From Planctomycetota bacterium (GTDB taxonomy: Bacteria > Planctomycetota > UBA1135 > GCA-002686595): a stretch of 64,000 bases of DNA. The notes under the pieces are model-generated. The model ran no database searches, had not been told where the DNA came from, and was given only the letters and a program-made list of their open reading frames with translations. Numbering within the stretch: the stretch's first letter is position 1; the number at the start of each line of letters is the position of its first letter. Of this stretch, positions 9,827 through 17,530 are shown piece by piece. The DNA lies in NCBI GenBank assembly GCA_016712565.1, contig JADJQU010000009.1:1-64000 (forward strand), written 5' to 3'. The translations under genes and the position numbers were made by a program.

Positions 9827-10474
9827 CTAGTTCTCCCCGAACTCCGGGTGGAGCTGGAGGAGCTTTTCCTTGAAGCGGGCGCGGGCGCGGAAGAGCCGCG
9901 ATTCGACGGTGCCGATGGAGATGCCGAGCACGTCCGCCATGTCCTGGTAGGCCATGTCCTCGAACTCTCGCAGCACGAGAACCGTGCGGAAGATCTCCGG
10001 CAGTTCCTCCAGCACCCGATGGGTGATCGCCTGGATTTCGCGCTGTTCCATGCGGGCGTCGGGCGCCTGGACGGCCGGACTGCGCCCGGTGCGCTCGGCC
10101 CGGGCACCGCCGCCCATGCCGGACGCGCCCTCGGCCCCCTGGGTCAGCTCCGGATCCTCCACGGACTGGACCGGGTTCCGGCCGTGCCGCTTGTGGAAGT
10201 CGAGGGCCGTGTTGATCGCGATCCGGCACAGCCACGTATAAAAGGAGGACTGCTGCTGGAAGCTCGCCAGGCGCGCGAAGGCCTTGAGGAAGGTGTCCTG
10301 GACGATGTCCTCGATCTCGACCGGGTTGCGGGTGTAGTGCCGGACCAGTCCGAACATGCGGTCCTGGTAGCGCTCCACCAGAAGCTGGAACGAGAGCTGA
10401 TTGCCCGAGAGCGTCTCGGCGACGAGCGACACGTCCTCCCTGGCGGCTGGCTGCATCTTCAAGATCGCTCCCAT
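9827..10474 (-). CDS. ECF RNA polymerase sigma factor (RpoE-like)
   Basis: This 215-residue sigma factor has region 2 (VERYQDRMFGLVRHYTRNPVE, EDIVQDTFLKAF, SFYTWLCRIAINTALDF) and region 4 (LPEIFRTVLVLREFEDMAYQ, DMADVLGISIGTVESRLFRA). A linker of about 45 residues, longer than usual, separates them. The ATG at 10474 is chosen over a later one at 10456, and AGGGG lies just upstream of it. It heads a five-gene minus-strand run with its anti-sigma factor, a membrane protein and pilus assembly genes, so it probably controls envelope or secretion functions and its own transcription. Confidence 0.9.
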   Translation of the reverse strand: MGAILKMQPAAREDVSLVAETLSGNQLSFQLLVERYQDRMFGLVRHYTRNPVEIEDIVQDTFLKAFARLASFQQQSSFYTWLCRIAINTALDFHKRHGRNPVQSVEDPELTQGAEGASGMGGGARAERTGRSPAVQAPDARMEQREIQAITHRVLEELPEIFRTVLVLREFEDMAYQDMADVLGISIGTVESRLFRARARFKEKLLQLHPEFGEN

Positions 10475-11085
10475 GGCCCCTGTGGGACGCCGCGGGAGGG
10501 GGCCTATTCCAGCGATGTTGCCCGTCCGATGGCAGGCGCGGGTTGGGCCTGAACTCGGCCGGGAGCGCCCACGATGCGCATAACTCAATGCCATGCAGTA
10601 CTTTACGTCACCATGGCACGACGGAGCCGAGGCGCACCTCCTCCGTCGCCCGGGGCCGAAGGGGTGGGCGGCCACCGCGGACAGGAGCCATGGAGGGGCC
10701 ACGGATCCGCGGCCGGGGCGCAAGACCCTGGGCGACGCCGTGGGGCCCGCGAGCACCCTGCATGTGGGAGTCCCGCGAGGTCCGTGGCGACCCGAGCCTG
10801 TCGAGAACCCACGGCCGGGGCGTCCCCTGATCCCCCAGGTCGACTCGCGCGGTCCCGCCGAGTGCTCGTTCGAGCAGCACGGGCCCCGTCCAAATGGCGC
10901 TGTACCCGCATTCCCCGACATGCCTGGGTAGATGTGTCGATGGGGCGGCTGCGGGCGTCCTCCTAGGTTGGTCGAGCAGTGAGCGTGCGGCCGGGAATCC
11001 GGTGCCCCTTGCTGTCCGTCGATGGCGCGCGCGGTGTCGTCGGGAGTCGAGTTTCCACCAACCTCCATCCAGCACAGGAATCCCC
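10475..11085. other. Divergent intergenic region
   Basis: A 611-bp region between the minus-strand sigma operon and the plus-strand gene at 11086. It is GC-rich except for an AT-richer patch at about 10574-10612, which is a plausible promoter area for the sigma operon. I could not define -35/-10 boxes. Short open frames here have shadow-like composition and I do not call them genes. Confidence 0.4.
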
Positions 11086-11520
11086 ATGACCAGCGAACCC
11101 ACCCACCCGAGTTCACCGATCCTCCCCCACGACACGCTCCCCATGGGTGGCAACAAGGGCGGCTCCGCCGGCAGCGACAGCGAGGCCAGCAAGGCCGCGC
11201 CTCGGCTTGTGACCGGCGAACCGGACCGCACCGAGTTCGTCGACAAGTCCACCCCCCCCACCCTGGGCGACGCCAAGCGTTCCGGCCAGGCGCCGCGCCC
11301 CGATGCGGCGGTCTCCACCGGCACGGACGAACATCGCAAGGACTCGCGCGGTGATGCCGCCAAGGTGTCCCCCGACAGTCGTCCGCACCTGGGCGGCTCG
11401 AACCAGCCGCAGGTCAAGCCGGGTCAGCAGGCCGGACAGACCACCAAGCCGTCCGGCGAGGCCGACGCGCGTGGCGCGGCCGACAAGTCCCGTGAAGGGC
11501 AGCACGGCAGCGCCAAGTAG
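11086..11520 (+). CDS. Small disordered hydrophilic protein
   Basis: This 144-residue protein has no hydrophobic core. It is dominated by Gly, Ser, Lys, Asp, Gln and Pro, with no Cys and no Trp. Near the start it reads LPMGGNKGGSAGSDSEASKA, slightly reminiscent of the KGG motif of general-stress proteins, and it ends in charged Gly/Lys stretches. Such composition predicts intrinsic disorder, as in desiccation or stress proteins, but no family can be assigned. It stands alone, transcribed away from the sigma operon. The ATG at 11086 is preferred because frames upstream of it have non-coding character. Confidence 0.65.
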   Translation: MTSEPTHPSSPILPHDTLPMGGNKGGSAGSDSEASKAAPRLVTGEPDRTEFVDKSTPPTLGDAKRSGQAPRPDAAVSTGTDEHRKDSRGDAAKVSPDSRPHLGGSNQPQVKPGQQAGQTTKPSGEADARGAADKSREGQHGSAK

Positions 11521-11628
11521 GTCGAGCTCGAACGAGGTTCGGACCAACGAAGGCGGTCGGCGCTCCCTCGAGGAACGCTGACCGCCTGTGATTGCCTGGA
11601 AGACTGTCTCGGATCGGATGCTGGAAGG

Positions 11629-12879
11629 CTACGGATCCGGCGGCAGCTCGATCCCCTTCATCGTGTGCCCCATCTTGTCGCGCTTGGCGCGCAGGTAGCG
11701 GATGTTGTTCGGGTTGGGTTCGGTGGTCAGGGCCTGCTGGGCCACCAGCTCCAGGCCGTAGCCGCCCAGGCCCGCGATCTTCTTGGGGTTGTTCGTGAGC
11801 AGCTTCATGCGGCGCACGCCCAGGTAGCGCAGGATTTGCGCGCCGAGCCCGTACTCGCGCAGGTCGGCCGGAAATCCCAGGGCCTGGTTCGCCTCGACGG
11901 TGTCGAGGCCCTGGTCCTGCAAGCGATAGGCCTTGAGCTTGTTCTCCAGGCCGATCCCGCGCCCCTCCTGGCGCATGTAGACGAGCACGGCCCGCGGCTC
12001 GCGACCGAGCACGTCCATGGCCTGGTCGAGCTGGTTGCCGCAGTCGCAGCGCAACGAGTGGAACACGTCGCCGGTCAAGCACTCCGAGTGCACGCGCACC
12101 GTGACCACGTCCTCGACGGCCTGCCGGGGTCCGTCGATCGAGGGACCGGGCATGCCGAGCGTCAGCGCGAGGTGTTCCTTGCCGTCCACGTGGGAGCGGA
12201 ACAAATGGGCCAGGAAGGTCCCGGCCCGGGTCGGCAACGGCACGTCCATCTCGATCGGCTCGATCAGGCGCTCGTTCTGGCGCCTCCAGGCGATGATGTC
12301 GGCGATCGTGCAGATCTTGAGCCCGTGCTTCTGGGCGAACTTCTCGAGCTCCGGCATGCGCGCCATGGAGCCGTCCTCGTTCATGATCTCGCAGATCACC
12401 CCGGCGGGCCGCCGGCCGCACATGCGCGCCAGGTCGACGATGCCCTCGGTTTGACCGCCGCGCACGAGCACGCCGCCGTCGCGGGCCCGCAGTGGGAAGA
12501 CGTGACCCGGACGGGCCAGGTCCTCGGGCCGCGACTTCGCGTCGACCGCGACGCGGATCGTGTGCGCGCGATCGGCCGCGCTGATTCCGGTGGTCACCCC
12601 CTGGGCGGCCTCGATGGAGACCGTGAAGCCGGTGCCCATCTTCGAGGTGTTCTGGGGCGTCTGGGGTCCCAGGCCCAGTTGGTCGCACAGGCCGGCGTCG
12701 ATCGGCAGGCAGATCAGACCGCGCCCCTCGCGGGCCATGAAGTTGATGTCGGCGGCGGTGACGTGCTCGGCAAGCATCGCCAGGTCGCCCTCGTTCTCCC
12801 GGCCGGGGTCGTCGACGAGGATGATCATCTTTCCCCGACGCAGGTCGTCGAGGACTTCGGGGATCGTGCTGATGGGCAT
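11629..12879 (-). CDS. ribBA: Bifunctional riboflavin synthesis enzyme (DHBP synthase / GTP cyclohydrolase II)
   Basis: The 416-residue enzyme catalyses two entry steps to riboflavin: ribulose 5-phosphate to 3,4-dihydroxy-2-butanone 4-phosphate (residues 1-205) and GTP to the diaminopyrimidine product (about 210-416). The first domain has DDPGRENEGDLAMLAEHV and the acidic metal site. The second has the zinc ligands in CLTGDVFHSLRCDCGNQL (C, C-x-C) and the VYMRQEGRGIGL motif, so both halves look active. The ATG at 12879 gives the standard MPISTIPEVLDDLRRGK start. It lies downstream of katG on the same strand but is separated from it by a terminator-like hairpin, so it is probably transcribed on its own. 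No FMN riboswitch pattern was seen in the 107-bp leader. Confidence 0.95.
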   Translation of the reverse strand: MPISTIPEVLDDLRRGKMIILVDDPGRENEGDLAMLAEHVTAADINFMAREGRGLICLPIDAGLCDQLGLGPQTPQNTSKMGTGFTVSIEAAQGVTTGISAADRAHTIRVAVDAKSRPEDLARPGHVFPLRARDGGVLVRGGQTEGIVDLARMCGRRPAGVICEIMNEDGSMARMPELEKFAQKHGLKICTIADIIAWRRQNERLIEPIEMDVPLPTRAGTFLAHLFRSHVDGKEHLALTLGMPGPSIDGPRQAVEDVVTVRVHSECLTGDVFHSLRCDCGNQLDQAMDVLGREPRAVLVYMRQEGRGIGLENKLKAYRLQDQGLDTVEANQALGFPADLREYGLGAQILRYLGVRRMKLLTNNPKKIAGLGGYGLELVAQQALTTEPNPNNIRYLRAKRDKMGHTMKGIELPPDP

Positions 12880-12906
12880 GGCCCGATTGTACGCGCTCAG
12901 GCCTCC

Positions 12907-12958
12907 CCAAAACGATTCCCGCCCCCGAGCAGCAGGCGCCTGCGCGGGGGCGGGGAAT
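12907..12958 (-). terminator. Rho-independent terminator-like hairpin after katG
   Basis: On the minus strand ATTCCCCGCCCCC (12958 downward) pairs with GGGGGCGGGAAT (ending 12915). The stem has one bulge, the loop is GC-rich, and CGTTTTGG follows. It sits 29 nt beyond the katG stop and before ribBA. Confidence 0.55.
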
Positions 12959-12986
12959 GCTCCGCAAGGGAGCCACGCTCCGTGGG

Positions 12987-15359
12987 TCACATGGGCCGGG
13001 CCGCGGGCAGGTCGAAGCGGTCGAGGTCCATGACCTTGGACCAGGCGGCAACGAAGTCCCGGACGAACTTCTGCTGCGCATCGGCGGAGGCATACACCTC
13101 GGCGATGGCGCGCAGTTGGGAGTTCGAGCCGAAGACCAGATCCACCGAGGTGGCGGTCCACTGGACCTGACCGTTCTTGCGGTCCCGTCCCTCGTAGGCG
13201 TCCTGGTCCCCCGCCGACTTCTTCCATTGCGTGCCCATGTCGAGCAGGTTGACGAAGAAGTCGTTGGTCAGGGTCTCAGGCCGTTGCGTGAACACGCCGT
13301 GCTTCGAATCGCCGAAGTTGGCGTTGAGCACGCGCAACCCGCCGACCAGCACGGTCATTTCCGGCGCGCTCAGGGTCAAGAGCTGCGCGCGATCTACCAA
13401 GAGCTCGGGCGCCGGTCGGTCGTTGCCGCCGGCCACGTAGTTCCGGAACCCGTCCGCCTTGGGCTCGAGCACGGCGAAGGACTCCACGTCGGTCATTTCC
13501 TGGGTCGCGTCCGCGCGGCCGGGCCGGAACGGCACGCCGAGGTCGTGACCCGCGCGCCGGGCCGCCTCCTCGACGCCGGCGCACCCGGCCAGCACGATCA
13601 GGTCGGCCATGGAGATCCGTTTGCCACCGGCCTGGGCGTCGTTGAACTCCTTGCGCACGCGCTCCAGCACCGCCAGGGTCTTGGAGAGTTCGGCGGGTTC
13701 ATTGACCGCCCAGCCCTGCTGCGGAGCCAGCCGAATGCGACCTCCGTTGGCACCGCCGCGCATGTCGGAACCGCGGTACGTGGCGGCGGAGGCCCAGGCG
13801 GTGGAGACCAACTGGGAGACCGAGAGGCCCGAGCCCAGGACCTTCTGCTTGAGCTGGGCCACGTCCTGATCGCTGACCAACGGGTGGTCCACGACGGGCA
13901 ACGGATCCTGCCAGAGCTGCGCCTCGGGCACCTGCGGGCCCAGGAAGCGGGCGCGCGGCCCCATGTCGCGGTGCGTGAGCTTGAACCACGCGCGCGCGAA
14001 GGCGTCATTGAACTCGCCGGGGTTCTTGTGGAAGCGCTCCGAGATCTTGCGATAGGCCGGATCGGTGATCAGCGCCAGGTCCGTGGTCAACATCATCGGC
14101 TGGTGCAGCTTCGACGGGTCATGGGCATCGGGCACGGTCCGTCCCACGTCGCCCTTGGGCTTCCACTGCTGCGCGCCGGCGGGGCTCCGCGTCAGCTCCC
14201 ATTCGTAGCGGAACAGGTTGCCGAAGTAGTCGTGGGACCACGCCACCGGCGCGCTGGTCCACGCGCCTTCCAGGCCGCTGGTGATCGTCGAGGCTCCGCT
14301 GCCGGTGCCGAAGCTGTTCTTCCAGCCCAGGCCCTGCTCCTCGATGGGCGCGCCCTCGGGCTCGGGGCCCACGTGCTTGCGCGGGTCGGCGGCGCCGTGG
14401 ACCTTGCCCAGGGTGTGCCCGCCGGCGATCAGGGCCACCGTTTCCTCGTCGTTCATCGCCATGCGGCCGAAGGTCGTGCGGATGTCCTTGGCCGCGAGCA
14501 GCGGATCCGGGTTGCCGTTCGGACCTTCCGGATTGACGTAGATCAGGCCCATCTGCGAAGCCGCCAGGGGATTCTGCAGGTCGCGCTCGCCGGCGAAGCG
14601 CTTGTCGCCGAGCCACTCGCTTTCGGGCCCCCAGAAGACGTCCTCCTGGGGTTCCCAGACGTCCTCGCGTCCGCCGGCGAAGCCGAAGGTCTTGAAGCCC
14701 ATGGAATCGAGCGCGACGTTGCCCGTCAGGACCATCAGGTCGGCCCAGGAGATCTTCGCTCCGTACTTCTGCTTGATCGGCCAGAGCAACCTGCGGGCCT
14801 TGTCCAGGTTGGCGTTGTCCGGCCAACTGTTGAGCGGCGCGAAGCGAATCGTGCCATCCGCCGAACCCCCGCGGCCGTCGGCCACGCGGTAGGTGCCCGC
14901 GCTGTGCCAAGCCAGACGGATGAACAGCGGCCCGTAGTTCCCGTAGTCGGCGGGCCACCAGTCCTGGGAGGTGGTCAGCATGGCCGCGATGTCCTGCCGC
15001 AGCGCGGTCAGATCGAGCTGCTGGAATTCCTCCGCGTAGTTGAATCCCTCGCCCATGGGATTGGCCGCGGGCGCATTCTGGTGCAGGATCCGCAGGTTGA
15101 GCTGATTGGGCCACCAGTCGCCGGTGGACATGGCTCCCGCCGCGGTGTGTCGGTAGCTGGCGTCCGTCACGGCGCTCTCCCCCATCACGGGACACTTGGC
15201 GGCCGGATCGCCGGGCGCGGGCGTGGCGGTGCTCTCGTGCTGGGTCGAGGCACAGGCGCTCAGTCCGGCCGCCATGGCGATCATCCACGCGGCGTGGGTG
15301 AGGCCGGGGTTGGCGCCCTGCGGGTCGGGATTGGGGGTTGCGTTGTCGATGTCGGTCAC
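12987..15359 (-). CDS. katG: Catalase-peroxidase with export-like N-terminus
   Basis: This 790-residue bifunctional haem enzyme removes hydrogen peroxide. The distal pocket is in IRLAWHSAGTYR (R148, W151, H152). The Trp-Tyr-Met adduct residues are W151, Y274 (in LIYVNPEGPNG) and M300, and the proximal haem ligand is H315 in GGHTLGK; the spacings agree with known KatG proteins. The C-terminal half is the usual non-haem duplicate. Unusually, residues 20-36 hold a hydrophobic run ending LSAC, a lipobox, preceded by a long polar N-region without positive charges. The protein may therefore be exported as a lipoprotein, or translation may start later (for example at the Met of MGESAVTDAS, residue 59). 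A Fur/PerR-like palindrome lies far upstream. Confidence 0.95.
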   Translation of the reverse strand: MTDIDNATPNPDPQGANPGLTHAAWMIAMAAGLSACASTQHESTATPAPGDPAAKCPVMGESAVTDASYRHTAAGAMSTGDWWPNQLNLRILHQNAPAANPMGEGFNYAEEFQQLDLTALRQDIAAMLTTSQDWWPADYGNYGPLFIRLAWHSAGTYRVADGRGGSADGTIRFAPLNSWPDNANLDKARRLLWPIKQKYGAKISWADLMVLTGNVALDSMGFKTFGFAGGREDVWEPQEDVFWGPESEWLGDKRFAGERDLQNPLAASQMGLIYVNPEGPNGNPDPLLAAKDIRTTFGRMAMNDEETVALIAGGHTLGKVHGAADPRKHVGPEPEGAPIEEQGLGWKNSFGTGSGASTITSGLEGAWTSAPVAWSHDYFGNLFRYEWELTRSPAGAQQWKPKGDVGRTVPDAHDPSKLHQPMMLTTDLALITDPAYRKISERFHKNPGEFNDAFARAWFKLTHRDMGPRARFLGPQVPEAQLWQDPLPVVDHPLVSDQDVAQLKQKVLGSGLSVSQLVSTAWASAATYRGSDMRGGANGGRIRLAPQQGWAVNEPAELSKTLAVLERVRKEFNDAQAGGKRISMADLIVLAGCAGVEEAARRAGHDLGVPFRPGRADATQEMTDVESFAVLEPKADGFRNYVAGGNDRPAPELLVDRAQLLTLSAPEMTVLVGGLRVLNANFGDSKHGVFTQRPETLTNDFFVNLLDMGTQWKKSAGDQDAYEGRDRKNGQVQWTATSVDLVFGSNSQLRAIAEVYASADAQQKFVRDFVAAWSKVMDLDRFDLPAARPM

Positions 15360-15781
15360 GGGATTTCTCCTGGTGGGCTTCTAAGGGACGGGGGATAGTC
15401 GAGCGTGGGCTCGGGTGGATCGCTTGCTCCTGCTCGCCGGCGAACAACGGCCCTGGCCCGGATCCGAGGGCCGGAAGCCGGGAGGCGCACTCCGAATAAA
15501 GGACGTCCGCCGGGGCAATCTGGTGGCCGCAGTCCGTAGGAACCCCGCCCCAAGGTTCTGGCCCGGCGGCGCGTTCGCGGCCGCGGTCGCCGAATGGGCA
15601 GGGGAGGTCCCCCGCACACGAAGCCCATCGCCCGGGCGAGCAGCCGAGGCGGGCGGGACTTCGGTCCGGCATGCGGCCGCCCACGGAGTGTCCCGGAGAC
15701 GCCGCGGGCGCGTCACGCGGGGAGCCTGGGCAGGCAGCTGGCAGGCAGGTTCGCTCATACGACCCCAGGTGTAGCACGAGT

Positions 15782-15796
15782 TTGGAATGATTCCAA
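15782..15796. promoter_or_regulatory. Fur/PerR-like 7-1-7 palindrome
   Basis: TTGGAAT-G-ATTCCAA is a perfect 7-1-7 inverted repeat in an AT-rich island. Its geometry is that of Fur-family (Fur, PerR) operators, which often control katG. It lies about 420 bp upstream of the katG start; on the minus strand TTGACT overlaps its edge as a possible -35 element. Confidence 0.5.
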
Positions 15797-16060
15797 GTCA
15801 ATATTTAGTCTAATCCGTGCCCACGCCCGGGCCTTCCGGAGAAGACCTGGCGCGAACCCGGCGGGTGGGCCCAGACTTCCGGGGACGAAGCTGCCGCGCC
15901 CGTTCGATTCCAGGTCGCGTCGGGTCGCGCCATGGAGGGTCGCCGCGCGAGGGAACGCCCCTCGCGGCGGGGGCCCGGCTCCGCCCGGAGTTCCAGTCCG
16001 CCCGCACCGCCGACACACCGGCGGACGGGGGCCTCTTTCCGATCCCGGCGCCCCCCCGCC

Positions 16061-16086
16061 GCCCCCCCCGACGACGTTGGGGGGGC
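16061..16086 (-). terminator. G/C-run stem-loop after the LamG lipoprotein gene
   Basis: On the minus strand a C7 run pairs with a G run across a 9-10 nt loop, just past the stop codon at 16108. There is no T tract, so termination function is doubtful. Confidence 0.3.
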
Positions 16087-16107
16087 TGGTCCCGAGCCGG
16101 CCCGCAA

Positions 16108-16839
16108 TCAGCCGTTGGGCGGGCGCGCGGCAGGGCCGGGCACGAGTTGGGCTCGCCGGGAGAGCTCCGCGGGACTCAGCACTCGAGTCCATAGGCGCAC
16201 GGAATCAAGCGCCCCGAGGAAGGCCTGGTTCTGCTTGAACCAGGTTCCGACGACGAGGTCGAGGCCGGGCTGGAGGCGCAGTTGGGAACCCACCTCCGCG
16301 GACGACACTTCCACGCCGTCGAGCACCAGGGAGGCCCGGGCACGGCCGCCGTCGAAGACCAGGGCCACGTGGTGCCAGACGCCGGGGACGAGTTTCCCGC
16401 CGCCCAACTGCGCTGGCTCGGCGGCCCCTTGCGTGGCCACGCGCGCCTGCAATTGGCCGCTTTGCGTGTCGAGCGCCAGGGTGAAGTCGTCGGAGTGGGA
16501 GACCATGCTCTGCAGCGCGGACCGATTTCCTCGGTCCTGGCTCCGGTCGTCGGGTCGCACGAAGAACTCGAGTGTCAGCTCGCGGCCCAGACCGAGCTGC
16601 TCCAATCCCGGAATCGCCAGCGAAGCACCGGATCCGTCGACGCACAGCGCACGTCCTTCGACGCCGGACGTGAAGGTCAGGCCCTCCGGAGCGGGCGTGC
16701 CGACGAGGTCCGCGGCGGAGAGGATCTCGAAACCACCCTCGAAGTCCAGCTGCAGGGCGAGCCCGGGGGATGCGGGCCGCGGCGCGTGTGAACAGGCGGA
16801 GGCGGACAGCAGGGAGAGCATGAGGAGCAGGGTTCGCAT
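16108..16839 (-). CDS. LamG-domain lipoprotein
   Basis: This 243-residue lipoprotein has a signal peptide with lipobox (MRTLLLMLSLLSASAC, Cys16). The body is a LamG/concanavalin-like beta sandwich: LALQLDFEGGF, LTLEFFVRPDD, the diagnostic GVWHHVALVFDGGRARASLVLDG, and the closing LGALDSVRLWTRVLSPAEL. Such domains bind sugars or surface polymers; no catalytic residues are visible. The start at 16839 is chosen because the upstream in-frame extension (from 16884) would bury the signal peptide. The next gene upstream is an ECF sigma factor with its own stop at 16928; co-transcription is possible. Confidence 0.85.
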   Translation of the reverse strand: MRTLLLMLSLLSASACSHAPRPASPGLALQLDFEGGFEILSAADLVGTPAPEGLTFTSGVEGRALCVDGSGASLAIPGLEQLGLGRELTLEFFVRPDDRSQDRGNRSALQSMVSHSDDFTLALDTQSGQLQARVATQGAAEPAQLGGGKLVPGVWHHVALVFDGGRARASLVLDGVEVSSAEVGSQLRLQPGLDLVVGTWFKQNQAFLGALDSVRLWTRVLSPAELSRRAQLVPGPAARPPNG

Positions 16840-16927
16840 GGCCGGCTTCTCGGCCGGAAGCCGCGGGGAAACTTGAGGAATCACCCCAGGATCGGAGCCG
16901 GCCGGCCGGGGGGCCGCGGCCCGCCGG

Positions 16928-17530
16928 TCAGGCGGCGGGAGGATTCGGCCGCTCGAGCAGCTCGGCCAGTCGTGCCAGGGCCCGGAACAGGAGCATGCGC
17001 ACCGAGTCCTCGGAACGGCCCAGCTCGCGCGCCACGGCCTCGGTCGAGAGCCCCGCGATGCGCGAAAGCGTGATCACCTCGCGGTAGTGCTCCGGCAACT
17101 GGGAAAAGGCCCCCTCGATGCGGGCGATTTCCTCCGCCGTGCGCAGCTCCCCCGTCGGACTGCAGAAGGACCGATAGCAGCGCAACACGTCCCCAAGGTC
17201 CGGGGCTTCCTCGACCGCGGCCAGTCGCCCCACATCTCGCTTCTGCGCATGCCAGTACTCGACCCGATTGGCGATCTTGCGCGCGGCCATGGTGTAGAGC
17301 CAATGCCGGAAGCCGTCCTGGTCGGGGAAACGGAAGCGATCCCGGTGCAGCAGGACCTCGCGGCACACGGACTGAACGAGGTCCGACGTGGATTCCAAGG
17401 AGCGCAGCATGGGCCCGCTGCGCAGGCGGACGAAGGCGCGCAGCCCGCCCGCGTGCTGCTCGAGAAGCTGCCCGAGGACCTGATCGGCGAGGGGCAGTTC
17501 CCCCTGCGGCTCTTGTTGCGCTTCGCTCAT
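16928..17530 (-). CDS. ECF sigma factor paired with Ser/Thr kinase
   Basis: This 200-residue sigma-70-family protein has region 2 (SGPMLRSLESTSDLVQSVCREV, FRHWLYTMAARKIANRVEYWHA) and region 4 (LPEHYREVITLSRIAGLSTEAVA, RELGRSEDSVRMLLFRALARL). The tryptophan/helix pattern LYTMAARKI is typical of sigma factors that are encoded beside Ser/Thr kinases in Planctomycetes. Its ATG overlaps the kinase stop by 4 nt, so the kinase is translated first and the sigma factor is coupled to it. This fits kinase-controlled sigma activity, without a separate anti-sigma factor. Confidence 0.88.
   Translation of the reverse strand: MSEAQQEPQGELPLADQVLGQLLEQHAGGLRAFVRLRSGPMLRSLESTSDLVQSVCREVLLHRDRFRFPDQDGFRHWLYTMAARKIANRVEYWHAQKRDVGRLAAVEEAPDLGDVLRCYRSFCSPTGELRTAEEIARIEGAFSQLPEHYREVITLSRIAGLSTEAVARELGRSEDSVRMLLFRALARLAELLERPNPPAA

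Larger units (their letters stand above)
15360..16107. other. Long intergenic region upstream of katG
   Basis: About 750 bp holding the presumed katG leader and promoter. I read all minus-strand frames of 15360-15770 looking for a fur/perR gene and found no Fur motifs. The only notable features are the palindrome at 15782-15796, the AT-rich patch beside it (to about 15815) and a G/C hairpin near 16061-16086. Confidence 0.5.

Noticed and set aside
10593..10931. Small plus-strand gene in the divergent intergenic region
   Set aside because: Composition is that of a shadow frame (Arg/Pro/Gly-rich) with no start context or homologous pattern.
12957..15398. Long plus-strand open frame opposite katG
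   Set aside because: It is a mirror of katG in high-GC DNA; composition (Gly/Arg/Ala/Val-rich) has no protein logic and katG is unambiguous.
15381..15758. Possible fur/perR gene between the palindrome and katG
   Set aside because: Length and position are right, but none of three minus-strand frames shows Fur DNA-binding or metal-binding motifs.
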